Source: Mesostigma viride (Eukaryota; Streptophyta; Mesostigmatophyceae; Mesostigmatales; Mesostigmataceae). Taken from it: 64,000 nucleotides of DNA. Location of the stretch: positions 5,300,968-5,364,967 of the forward strand of contig RPFO01000079.1 in assembly GCA_009746045.1 (NCBI GenBank), given 5' to 3'. Shown piece by piece: positions 12,712-24,506 of the stretch (its first letter is position 1; every line of letters begins with the position of its first letter). The translations under genes and the position numbers were made by a program. The notes beneath the pieces are model-generated. The model was not told the DNA's origin and ran no database searches. It was given only the letters and a program-made list of their open reading frames with translations.

Positions 12712-14905
12712 CTACCCTAGGGCCGGGGTCTTGTCTGGCGTGCTTCCCACGTTTGCAAACACGCGGGCGCTTCCCCATGCACGGGAGGGGGTTCGTTGTC
12801 CCCTATGACCTGGGCCCACTCGCCCTTGTCCAACATCTTGTTCCAAATCATGGAGAGGCCTAGCCGCCCCATGTCCTCTACTAGATGTTCTTTGAAGGTG
12901 CGCGGGCCTTGCGGCGTCTAACCTGGCCGGGCCCGGCCCACGTGAGGAGGTGCGCTGGCCTGGCTGCATGAGCTGGGCGCAGTCCTGCGGGGGGGGCCAC
13001 GTGAGGTGTCTACCTGGTTAGCGCAAGCTAAGTGCCCTACTAGCTGCAGGCGCCGCTGCTTAATGGTGCTGGTGATATATGGCATGCCGAGGTACAAGTC
13101 CTCACTGCGGACATGTGCAGCGTATCCCACACGGAAAATTGACCGCAGCATGTTGGTGACCGCGCCGTCCAACTTGCTGGCAAGGTCGGCGGTGAGAGTC
13201 CACGTGTCGGCCCCGTACGTAAGAACAGGGAGGACCATGCAGTGCCTGTTTTCTCTACCTTGCCCCTGGAGGGGCTTGCGCACCTGTATTGGCGTAAAGC
13301 GTGCCAGGCGAGGGAGGTAAGGGGGTCCACATCGGCCTCGCAGCTGGGGAGTAAGCTGCCCAGAAACTTGACGCGGTCCCGGTGCTGGACTCGAGAGCCA
13401 TCGAGGAGAAAGAGGTCTGGCGGTGGCTGAGTGAGCCCAACCGCCAGTGCCTCGGTCTTCTTGCTGACCTCGAGCCCCACCACACGGGCCTCTATCTTGC
13501 TGCTGCTGGGCTGGCGTCAGGCCGTCGGCGGCGACCAGGAGGTGTCCACCAGCTTCTTGCGGCGAGACGGAGGAACCGAACTCGGGCTGTGATGTCGCTG
13601 AAGGTGAGGACCACTGGAAGGGGCCCAGGCTTGGCCCGTGGATGCGGGCAGGCGGTAGGCGCCCAGTGCAGTGCCGCACCTGGCAGCTCCATGCACGCCA
13701 AGAGCTGTTTCTTCAGCTCGTCGAGAAGAGAGTCTGGGGTCTCCTCCGGCGGCATGTCAAAGCGCCTGAGGATGACCCGGCAGCGGCGACGGTCGCGGTC
13801 AGCGGCCTCGCGGCGCGTGTCTTAATTCCAGCTCCTGGAGCTTGGTGGTGATGGCGGTCGTGGTAGAGGATGCCTGCATGGCTCTTGAGCAGGTCCGCCC
13901 AGGAGGCGCGAGTCGAGGGGTCATCGCTAGCCCTACCAGCAGGTTGGGCGGCGATGGTACGTGGCCGTTCGCTCGGCGATCTCGGGGACCTGCGTGGCCA
14001 GGGCGTCTACCTTGGTAGCAACTGCCTCAAGTTTCACGGTGCCCTTGGCCGACTCGGCCTTCCACCTGGTGGTCACAGTGGCTGTGGCCTCGGAAACTTT
14101 GGTGGCAATGTGCTCTTGCGTAGCAGTAAACTGAGGCTGGAGCTTATAAGCTAGTGCGACTCTGGCTTCAATGTTGTTGACCTTGGCCGAGAGAGTGTTG
14201 AGTGGGCCGTCAGGCGCGTTCAGGGCGGCGAGCTGCTCAGCCATCGGCGCCAGCTCGGCTCCGCCACTGCAGCTCGGATGGAGTCCGTGCTGGGGATCGA
14301 GGTGCTGCTCTGCGGGGATGCTGCAGCTGCTGTGGCTTCCCGTCTGCGCTCATGCAGGAGGCTCCTGAGGCCAGCGTAGCCAATCTGGGTGATGTCCTGG
14401 GCGTCGCAGCGCAGGTAGAGCTCTGCACATGATGACTGCCTTCAAGTACGCCTCCGGTTCTTGAAGCAGCCATTCCCAGTCGGGCTTGGTATAAACCTTG
14501 TCGCCAGGGGTAGGCAGGAAAAGTTCGTCATGGCGGGCCAGGACTACTTGATAACATCGTCACATTGTTCCTTCGTGAGCGTAAAGATTTCCAATATGTG
14601 CACAAAAATCCCGCTGGCCGGCGCCGAAGCGGCGGACATCCCATTTGAGTACGTACGGGAAGTTCGGGTTTTCTTGGGAATGGGCGACGAATTTGGTGTA
14701 GAGCATTGCGTCGAGGGAGGCAGACCGGAGGGGAGAGCTTCGATCAGCGCGAAAAGGTTGGCGTCCGCAGGAGTTGATGTCGCACGTGCTGCTGGCGACG
14801 AGAATGCCGACGACAGCTGAATTTGCTTGTCAAGGCTGCGTTTTGGTGGCATTTTCAAAATACTGTGTTACAGCCGTAACCGATTATACTAGCGGATGCG
14901 TCTTG
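12712..14905 (-). mobile_element. L1-like LINE with ORF1 fused to the ORF2 end by internal deletion
   Basis: Reading on the minus strand: a 5'UTR containing CAGCCGTAACCGATTATAC, an ORF1 start (MPPKRSLDKQ) near 14,850, a coiled-coil part (VNNIEARVALAYKLQPQF and following, about 14,200-13,950), an ORF1 C-terminal part ending LTPAQQQQ near 13,500, then immediately the ORF2 C terminus (RVKFLGSLLPSCEADVD, LTYGADTWTL, RLQLVGHLA). Most of ORF2 (endonuclease and RT core) is absent, so ORF1 abuts the ORF2 end at about 13,490. Several frame changes show it is inactive. ORF1 of this type is an RNA-binding trimer and ORF2 the endonuclease/RT in intact relatives. Confidence 0.75.
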
Positions 14906-15239
14906 AAAAGGCGCATCTGATGCAAGTAGCCTGACTGAATTTGGGGCCCAGACGCAAAAGTTTTGAGCTCCGCCGTCAGCCATGTCCGCTCGTGGCTCGT
15001 GGCTCGTGGCTCGTTGCGATCGAAAGTCCCAGCTGACATGGAGAACATCTTGTAAGTATATAATGGAAGTGTGTTTCCACCTATGGGAAGAATTTGCCCG
15101 GAGTGACCGCTAGGGCCGGGCACCCTGTTACCTGGCATGCCCCTTAGGTTTGTTTGTTTAGGCTCTAGACTGCATGATAGAATAGAAGTGCATGGTATAA
15201 GATTGTTGCCCATCCATTAATTCATCCATGTCCGGCCAT
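14906..15239. other. spacer between retroelements, no gene recognised
   Basis: No domain or RNA gene seen. It contains a short direct repeat of CTCGTGG around 14,990-15,010. Confidence 0.35.
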
Positions 15240-15990
15240 GCACCAAGATCTGGGCCCCCACTTCCATCTCCGAAATCCGCTCCATCCTCAAGGAGGCCTT
15301 CGACTGCAGCACGTGACACCCCTCGCTGCAGATGTGGCGGCCATAGCCCATAGGCGGCAAGCTGACTGCCGAGCTTCCCCAGTTCCCCTCCTCTCCTGCA
15401 TGCACCACCAACGCCACCTCCAAGCTCCTCGCCTCCGACCGCCACCACCACCGACGCCATCACTGCCCAGCTCCTCGCCATCGACAAGCGCCTCCAGGAC
15501 AATGCCATCAATTGCTATCGAATGCCTGCAAAACACCATAGGCATCACTGCCCAGGCGGTGAAGGACATCGCCGCCAGGCCAGCCCCTGCTGGCCCTGCG
15601 GGCGATGTGCCTCCCACCCGGCAGACCTGGGCAGCCATGCTGATGAACCACACCACCACCGCCACCTCCGGGCCATCGCTGCCCATCTGGATAAAGCAGC
15701 AGACGCTCGACCTTCGCGAGGAGGCCGAGCTCGACAAGCGCAGCCTTAACGTCATCATCAAGCACTTCGACCAGCCGCAGGACGAGACCTCCACTAACCT
15801 TTGCCCAGGCGTTTGAGAACACAGTAGAGGACAGCTCGGATGAGGATTACATCCCCATCTAGTAGTGCTGGTTGGGGAATGATGCAGCCGATATTTGTTT
15901 AAACTTTTGTGTACTTATTTTTTTCTAATGAGATTAGCATAGTACTCCGTGGCCTGCCTTTGCGCATGACACGCAAGTACTTGCTTACTT
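15240..15990 (+). mobile_element. LINE ORF1 fragment of a second subfamily with dispersed 3' tail
   Basis: The plus strand reads through a segment ending QQTLDLREEAELDKRSLNVI then IKHFDQP. The same peptide occurs at about 61,890-61,990 (LDLREEADL, NVIVKHFDQP). A poly-ACTT tail (CTTACTTACTTACTTAG) follows the dispersed element at 15,930-15,985. No ORF2 is present, so this is a 3'-end or internally deleted copy. Confidence 0.6.
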
Positions 15991-16142
15991 ACTTACTTAG
16001 AACAACATCCTGCCACCTGGTCATCCCCTTTGTCCTTGAGGAGTTCGGGGCCATGGGCCCATTTGAAGACGGCGGAGTTTTTTCACGAGTGCTGCCAACG
16101 CGGCGGGAAGACCGCCTTGACCTCGAGGGTCAGACTGGGCAC

Positions 16143-16910
16143 CCGTGGTCGGCATTAATTGATTATCTAATTAATTAATTATACTCGTGCTCCCGTTGGG
16201 GAGTCACGGAGCACCGAAGTGCTTTCAATCCCTGTATGTGCACAACAGGAAGAAAGGGCAGACACCCCCTTTCTCCCTAAGGATGATGGCCTAAGGCATG
16301 CCACAGTAGCAATTATCGGACACGATAAACGATCCGGCAAGGCCTGTGGGTGCAATAAGACCCGCGTGAACACATCAAAACAAGGAGTGTGGGCAAGGAA
16401 GCTAAGCATATTAGCCAGGACGTAGCGTGGCTGGCTGTACAGAGGCTACTGAGCTAAGGCTATGGCTGGTTTACCGTGCGTTAGCGGTGCACGTGACTAG
16501 GTATGGTGGCAATTGGCTAGGCAAACATTCTGCATTAATTAATTAATTAATTAATTAAACTCGTGCTCCCGTTGGGGAGTCACGGAGCACCGAAGTGCTT
16601 TTAATCCCTGTGTGTGCACTACAGGAGAAAGGGCAGAGACCCCCAGTCTCCTTCATGCCAAAGGCATGCCCCGCCAGCTGCATTCGGGCGCGCTAGCTAA
16701 ACGGACACGCTAACGATCCGGCAGTCTGTGGGTGCGACAAGACCCATGTGAGCATATCATAGCAAGGAGTGTGGGCAAGTAATCTGAACATAGCCAGGGC
16801 GTAGCATGGCTGTACTAGGACTAGGCTAAAGCTATGGCTGGTTGTGTACCGTGCGTTGGCGGCACGTGACTAGGTGTGTTGGCACAGCTAGGCAACATTC
16901 TAGGCATGGC
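16143..16910 (-). repeat. two tandem copies of the LINE 3' tail
   Basis: Two units, starting with TTAATTAATT runs at about 16,168 and 16,533, each continue into CTCGTGCTCCCGTTGGGGAG (16,184 and 16,560), then a CACCGAAGTGCTTT segment and about 300 nt of matching sequence that includes CACGTGACTAGGT. They are reverse complements of the tail at 12,644. They look like nested insertions of minus-strand LINE ends. Confidence 0.7.
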
Positions 16911-16955
16911 TGCCTTAGCGGCAGTGACGCCAATGGTTACAAGCTAGGGCTATTG

Positions 16956-18440
16956 CTATTCTAGCCCGCTGGGGGCGTCCACATCTTGTACGTGGTTGAT
17001 CATCAGGTCCCCGCCCCTCCAGTACACCTTGGGCTTCTGGGGGTCCTGCTTATGGCGGAGGTATTCCGGCCACAGGTCGCGTCGCTGCTGTTGCTGAGCG
17101 GGGGTGAGGTCGTAATCCAGCGTCCAGGTGAGGTCGTGCAACCGCTTGCGACGAGAGAGGAACCGCTTATCCTCAGGGGAGGGGAAGGTGAGTAGGACTG
17201 GTGGGGGAGCCGCCTTGTCCCGTGAGTGGGGAAGGTGGTGGCACCCACGCAGTTCTACCTCACCTACCAGGCCCATGAGGGTAAGAAGCTGGTTCTTGAC
17301 CTCGTCAGCAAGAGAGGTTGACGTCTCACCTGGCTTCTGGGGGAAGCGACGTAGCACCACTCGGCACTCGCGGCGAGCGCGGTCGGTGACCTCCCGTTGC
17401 TGGGCCTGGCGGTGGTCCTCCAGCTCCTGGAGCTTTGTGGCGATGGCGTCGGTGGTGGAGGCGGTCGCTGACCGCAGCAGGTCCGCGTAGGAGAGCGGCG
17501 GGAGGTCGCCAGCATCCTGCCGGGGTGGCTGGGATGCAATGGTGGCCGTCTGCTCCGCTATCTTGGGGACCTGTGTGGCCAGGGCCTCGGTGTGGGCCGG
17601 GTGATGGCCTCAAGCTTCTTCAGGAGCACGCCACACTTGCCCTCCACCTGCGAGAGACAAGTGCAGCATGCGTTTCCGAAGCCTGCGCCGCGGTGTGTAG
17701 CGCCGTGAACTGGGGTTGTAGCTTGTGGACGACCTTGGTTTCCACGTTGGAGACCCGGGCTTCCACCGTGTTGAGCGTAGTGTTCAGCGTGATGTCAGCT
17801 TCTCGGCCAGCGGCCAGGTCACGTGCTCCTCCAGCACTGCGCGGATGTCATCCTTGCAGAGGGAGGGAGCCGATGGGGCAGCCGGCTGTGCGAGGCTGGC
17901 GTTGATCGCTCTGGTGATGTCGCCGACGCAGCGCTGGTAGTGGCTGGTCAAGATAAACAGGCGTTGGCTTGGTTCGTCAAAGGTGTAGAGCCAGGACGTG
18001 TCGCGGTAGTCGATAGCTGCCCCCCCCTTCAGGGTCACGAAGAGCTTCCGTTCCTGTACGAGGAACTCGAGAACCTCGACGCATTCCTGCGGCGACAGTC
18101 TCTGCCACTCGACGATGGAGAACATTCCGTCGCCGGGCAAGTATTGGCTCCATTTGTGGCGATCGTGGCATGGTTTCTTGGGTTCAGGCGAGGCGCTTGG
18201 CGAGGGTTTGGCGGGTAAGCCTGTCGGCTGAACAATGGCGAGGGCGAGAGGGTTGGGCTGGGCGCTGGGAAGCTGTGCCAGCTCCTTTTCCAGCCCTCGT
18301 TTTGCTTTGGTAGTCGTCATAGCTGGTCACGTGCGTAACTTTGGCAATACTGCGTTTCAGCCGTAACCGATTATACTGGCGTGTGCGTCTGAAAAAAGAG
18401 CATCGAATGCAAAATTCCTACAGATAGCCACGCGGCTCCC
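16956..18440 (-). mobile_element. LINE copy retaining 5'UTR and ORF1 but no ORF2
   Basis: The 5'UTR (CAGCCGTAACCGATTATAC, about 18,357-18,375) matches that of the element at 12.7-14.9 kb. ORF1 starts near 18,320 (MTTTKAKRGLEKEL), passes through a coil-like middle with frameshifts around 17,260-17,780, and ends in an L1-type ORF1 C-terminal domain: LLTFPSPEDKRFL, LHDLTWTLDYDLTPAQQQQR, YWRGGDLMINHV. The 3' tail follows directly, with no ORF2. Such ORF1-only derivatives resemble the half-L1 elements of mammals. The frameshifts make it non-functional as a coding gene. Confidence 0.7.
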
Positions 18441-19070
18441 GCGTTTTTTCCTCTCAGACAACTACCCTAGTTCTTCCACGGCGTTGGATCGCCATTAAAT
18501 TAAATTAATTACATGATAACATTCTGCATGCATGATAACATTCTGCATGCATGCCCCGACATGGTGCTCGAGTATTGGCGGCAGCGCCCTAGCTGTACCC
18601 TCGCCCTTACTCGCACGGTGGCTGATGTGTTATTCCACCGCGTCCGGGCCGACTTTATCGCGGCGTACCCAGGCATGCAGTGTAGGTCCACTCCCCCAGC
18701 CTGGCCGTGGGCTGGCAGAGGTGTTGCTGCGTGTCGTACTTTAATTTGTGTTGTAGTCAGTTGTACCTTGTGCTGCCAGGCTTGATCCTTGCATGCCCGT
18801 GTCAGATTCTTATAATTGTCTTCAGCTAGGGTTCTTCTTTCGGGGCTAAATTTCCTTATGTTGCATGCCACTCTCAGCTCCGTAATTTTTCATTCTCAAC
18901 ATGAATATATATGAATTTATATAGTTAATTTGTTTTAACTATTGTGGGCAACATGTTCGGTGCCCCCCTGTGGAAACATCAAAGCGACTCAACACATCCA
19001 TACTACAAGCTGAAAGCTGATTGGCGTTCTGAGACAATCCAAAGCCCATAAAATGCCAACCCGAGGTACC
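18441..19070. other. intergenic spacer 3' of APC2
   Basis: No gene recognised. It contains a direct duplication of CATGATAACATTCTGCATG at 18,511-18,550. Confidence 0.4.
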
Positions 19071-22000
19071 CTATTTCTTCATCTTGTACATCCCATCGAG
19101 AAACTCGAGCCTGTCCTCGGCCACCAGGTGTCCCAGGAATGTGGCCAGCTGCTGCATGGTGCGGTCGTACGGCGGGTCTGCCACGAATATCTTAAGCATG
19201 TTGTGGATACGGTCCAGCGGCAACGCCTCAAAGTTTGTCAGCATGCCCATCACAAACTGCTCATACACTGCCATCTCTGCCTGCAGTTTGCGGTCGGCAC
19301 CGCTAACCTCATCCCCTTCCTCGTCATGCTGCCAGGTGGTGCCGGCCCCCGCCATGCGTGCCGCCCCCGCATGCTCCATGTCCACCAGCTCGTACACAAT
19401 GCCCGTGTTACTGGCACCCGTAGAACCCCTCTGCTCCTGCAGAACACCATAGTTGACCCACAGCGCGGCGCGCCGCTGGACTGCTCCCGTGGTCATGCCC
19501 AGCTTGGCCGCCAGCTCATAAAGCCTCCAACTCTGTCGCCCGTCAACCTCCCCCGCCCCCTCGGTCTCAAAGCACAAGATGATGGCCGCGTGTGCGGGCG
19601 AGACCGTGTACTCCTGGCTGAGTCCTCCCGGCCCAAAGTCCAGCTGCAACCTCACAGTGCCCAGTGATGGCTTCCAGCCCAGCTTGCGCGGCGCCTTGAG
19701 CGCGTGGTACTGAGCGCCGTAACCAGCCAGCAGCCGGTCCACCCGCCGCGGCAGCTGCAGATCCTCGGTCGGTAACGTCGGCCAGAACAAGGCCGAGACG
19801 ATTGTGGCGTCCAGCACATCCTCATCCGCCTCTGCATCCCCTGCGTCACCCTGCTCCCCCCCGGCCACTCGCCCCCTGGCCTCGCGAGCACGCCTCTGAG
19901 CCACACGCACGTTGGCCGCGACACGCTTGGAGTCGGCCATGTCCTTTAGGATTACCTCGGCGCCTGCCAGAGAGGCCTCCCCAAAGCGCAGCTTGAGAAG
20001 CTCGACTGTGCGCACCTCGCGGTCGGTGTCGTAGCTGCCGCAGCGCGAGAGCAGGCGCTCCGCTAGCATCTGCAACGGGGAGGGGGGGGCAAGGGGGGGG
20101 GGTTGGGGATCAGGGGTGGGAATGGGGTTTGGGATTATGGGTGGGTGGGAGGGGTTACGAGCATGGGTGGGTGGGAGGGGTTACGAGCATGGGTGGGTGG
20201 GAGGGGTTACGAGCATGGGTGGGTGGGAGGGGTTACGAGAATGGGTGGGTGGGAGGGGTTACGAGAATGGGTGGGTGGGAGGGGTTACGAGAATGGGTGG
20301 GTGGGAGGGGTTACGAGAATGGGTGGGTGGGAGGGGTTACGAGAATGGGTGGGTGGGAGGGGTTACGAGAATGGGTGGATGGGAGGGGTTACGAGAATGG
20401 GTGGGTGGGAGGGGTTACGAGAATGGGTGGATGGGAGGGGATACGAGAATGGGTGGGTGGGAGGGGTTACGAGAATGGGTGGGTGGGAGGGGTTACAAGA
20501 ATGGGTGGATGGGAGGGGTTACGAGAATGGGTGGGTGGGAGGGGTTACGAGAATGGGTGGGTGGGAGGGGTTACGAGAATGGGTGGGTGGGAGGGGTTAC
20601 GAGAATGGGTGGGTGGGAGGGGTTACGAGAATGGGTGGATGGGAGGGGTTACGAGAATGGGTGGATGGGAGGGGTTACGAGAATGGGTGGGTGGGAGGGG
20701 TTACGAGAATGGGTGGGTGGGAGGGGTTACGAGAATGGGTGGATGGGAGGGGTTAAGAGAATGGGTGGATGGGAGGGGTTACGAGAATGGGTGGGTGGGA
20801 GGGGTTACGAGAATGGGTGGGTGGGAGGGGTTACGAGAATGGGTGGATGGGGAGGGGTTCCGAGAATGGGTGGGTGGGAGGGGTTAAGAGAATGGGTGGG
20901 TGGGAGGGGTTACGAGAATGGGTGGGTGGGAGGGGTTACGAGAATGGGTGGGTGGGAGGGGTTACGAGAATGGGTGGGTGGGAGGGGTTACGAGAATGGG
21001 TGGGTGGGGAAGGGTTACGAGAATGGGTGGATGGGAGGGGTTACGAGAATGGGTGGGTGGGAGGGGTTACGAGAATGGGTGGGTGGGAGGGGTTAAGAGA
21101 ATGGGTGGGTGGGAGGGGTTACGAGAATGGGTGGGTGGGGAGGGGTTACGAGAATGGGTGGATGGGAGGGGTTACGAGAATGGGTGGGTGGGGAGGGGTT
21201 ACGAGAATGGGTGGGTGGGGAGGGGTTACGAGAATGGGTGGGTGGGAGGGGTTACGAGAATGGGTGGGTGGGGAGGGGTTACGAGAATGGGTGGGTGGGG
21301 AGGGGTTACGAGAATGGGTGGGTGGGGAGGGGTTACGAGAATGGGTGGGTGGGAGGGGTTACGAGAATGGGTGGGTGGGGAGGGGTTACGAGAATGGGTG
21401 GGTGGGAGGGGTTACGAGAATGGGTGGGTGGGAGGGGTTACGAGAATGGGTGGGTGGGGAGGGGTTACGAGAATGGGTGGGTGGGAGGGGTTACGAGAAT
21501 GGGTGGGTGGGGAGGGGTTACGAGAATGGGTGGGTGGGGAGGGGTTACGAGAATGGGTGGGTGGGAGGGGTTACGAGAATGGGTGGATGGGAGGGGTTAC
21601 GAGAATGGGTGGGTGGGAGGGGTTACGAGAATGGGTGGGTGGGGAGGGGTTACGAGAATGGGTGGGTGGGAGGGGTTACGAGAATGGGTGGGTGGGGAGG
21701 GGTTACGAGAATGGGTGGGTGGGAGGGGTTACGAGAATGGGTGGATGGGAGGGGTTACGAGAATGGGTGGGTGGGGAGGGGTTACGAGAATGGGTGGGTG
21801 GGGAGGGGTTACGAGAATGGGTGGGTGGGAGGGGTTACGAGAATGGGTGGGTGGGGAGGGGTTACGAGAATGGGTGGATGGGAGGGGTTACGAGAATGGG
21901 TGGGTGGGAGGGGTTACGAGAATGGGTGGATGGGAGGGGTTACGAGAATGGGTGGGTGGGAGGGGTTACGAGAATGGGTGGATGGGAGGGGTTACGAGAA

Positions 22001-24471
22001 TGGGTGGGTGGGAGGGGTTACGAGAATGGGTGGGTGGGGAGGGTGTGTGGATATTAGGGCGGGACATGGGTGGGGCAAGGCACGGGCAGCAAGAGCGAGC
22101 ATAAGACGACTGGAATTTTGTGCTTACGGTGCCCCCCACATACTGTAAGGCCAAATGTTTGCTTGATGAATCCATGATTGTATGAATTCATTCCGATTTC
22201 AGTTCCTTGCAGCAGCTATCACGCCCCAGCTGCTGCCCACATGGCACACCCATCGTCTGCGATCCGGCTGCCACACCTATCCCCCCCATTCCCCCCCATG
22301 ACACGTGGAACGAACGCCCGCAGGTAAGCAGGTGACACACTTTCACTCATGTGACACATGCCATCGGAGACACTTGACTTTTTTGTTTCATGATACAGTG
22401 CTCACTCCCACCTTTTTGTGCTACATGAAGTGCTTCGCCACCCACCTGTGACGACTGGTCCATATTGTGCTACATTACGTGCTTCGCGACCCACCTGTGA
22501 CGACTGGTCCATATTGTGCTACATGACGTGCCTCGCGATCCACCTGTGACGACTGGTCCATACATACGAAGTCAGTTCAACCTAAACAACATTCGTCGCG
22601 ATTTCAAGGCTAAAGCAATAGACTTAACTGTGCGGATGGGAACGGTCCCTGGGAACACCAACGGAACGATCCCAGCGCAGCTCCCGCCTCGTGTCACAGG
22701 CAATTAGAAGACAGATTGACACCCACCACACGTCACAGTCACATCACAAGTACACAACTGGCTAGTACAGCTGGTATGCCAAGGCTCCTCCACATGCCCT
22801 CATGTCCCCCACCCTACCCCCACCCTCTAATTCACCAATGAATAACCTTCCCTCCCCTTTCCTTCTTCTTCTTCTTTCTGCCCCCCCCCACCCCCCCCCC
22901 GAGTCTACCACATAATGGCCCTCGCTCCCATGCCCTCATCGCCCCCAACTTTCGGTCCTCCCCCACCGCTCAGGTGGTCATTATAGTGTATAACAGTTGG
23001 CACATTACATAAATCTACGTGGGCACAACCCCCCACCTGTCGGTACTCGGCCACCAGTAGCTCGCGGTTGCCGTAGATGCCCACCAGCATCGACACCACG
23101 TCCACCTGCCGCCGGCTCTTCGATGGCTTGCTCGGATCCGCATCCACCGGGTCGGGCTCCCACGCGGCACTAGCGGCCAACGCCGCATCCGTGTCCCACT
23201 CCTCGTCCCCGTCACTGTCCTCCCCCTTGGTCAGATGCTCATTGCCCGCGCTCATCTCCTCGAACAGCCGCACACCGCCGCCACCGCCATCGCCGCCGCC
23301 GGCATCATCGCCGCCACCATCACTGCCGTCGTCGGTCAACATGGTCACTATACAGCGGATAGTGTCCTTGCGGCCGCGCAGGTACTCACACACGGGGCCA
23401 CTGACGACCTCGAGGAGGACGCCAGCGGGGTCTAGCGCCTGTCACGGGCAACACGGGTGGGCGGACGAGCAGGCAGGTGAAGAGGCGGGCACACAGGAAA
23501 GCAGGCAGGGAGGCAGGCAGGGAGGCAGGCAGGAAAGCAGGTAGGAAAGCAGGCAGGAAAGCAGGCAGGGAGGCAGGCAGGGAGGCAGGCAGGAAAGCAG
23601 GCAGGAAAGCAGGCAGGGAGGCAGGCAGAAAAGCAGGTAGGAAAGCAGGCAGGAAAGCAGGCAGGAAAGCAGGCAGGGAGGCAGGCAGGAAAGCAGGCAG
23701 GAAAGCAGGCAGGAAAGCAGGCAGGGAGGCAGGCAGGAAAGCAGGCAGGAAAGCAGGCAGGAAAGCAGGCAGGAAAGCAGGCAGGAAAGCAGGCAGGAAA
23801 GCAGGCAGGAAAGCAGGCAGGAAGGCAGGCAGGAAAGCAGGCAGTAAAGTAGGCAGGAAAGCTGGCAGGAAAGCTGGCAGGAAAGCAGGCAGGAAAGCAG
23901 GCAGGAAAGCAGGCAGGAAAGCAGGCAGGAAAGCAGGCAGGAAAGCAGGCAGGAAAGCAGGCAGGAAGGCAGGCAGGAAAGCAGGCAGGAAAGCAGGCAG
24001 GAAAGCAGGCAGGAAAGCAGGCAGGACAGCAGGCAGGAGAGCAGGCAGGAAAGCAGGCAGGGACGCAGGCAGGATGGGTGGTCAATGGGTTGGCTACTCA
24101 CTCTTATCGGTCAGTCACCTGGTAAAGCCACCAAGCTCGGGCCATCTATTCGGTGAACCGGTAACCCGGTCAGGTAAAAAGGTCCGCTGGTTAGTGACCA
24201 GATGCATGGGGGCCAAATTGAGGGGGCAGAGTGGCTGATGGGTGGGCACAAGGATTAGCGTCTGTATCTGTGTGTACGCGCGCGGGCATGTGCGTGTGTG
24301 TGTGCGCGCGCGTGTGCGTGTGCGTGTGTGTGTGTGTGTGTTAGTGTGTATGTGTTAGTGTGTGTGTCAGTGTGTATGTGTGTGTGCGTCAGTGTGTATG
24401 TGTGTGTGCATGTGTCAGTCAGCGTGTGTGTTAGTGTGTGTTAGTGTGTGTGTGTGTGCGTGCGTGTGTGC

Positions 24472-24506
<35 letters not shown>

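Noticed and set aside
20103-22148. Three overlapping plus-strand frames of 217-459 codons with Gly/Trp/Glu-rich repeats
   Set aside because: They are the 26/27-bp minisatellite read in all frames; the unit simply lacks stops. They lie in an APC2 intron on the opposite strand.
20135-24075. Possible CRISPR array
   Set aside because: Repeats are directly adjacent with no unique spacers; the context is a eukaryotic intron.
23432-24238. Lys-Ala-Gly-Arg (plus) and Cys-Phe-Pro-Ala (minus) repeat proteins of over 200 residues
   Set aside because: Both strands are open because of the 12-bp array; no flanking coding signals.
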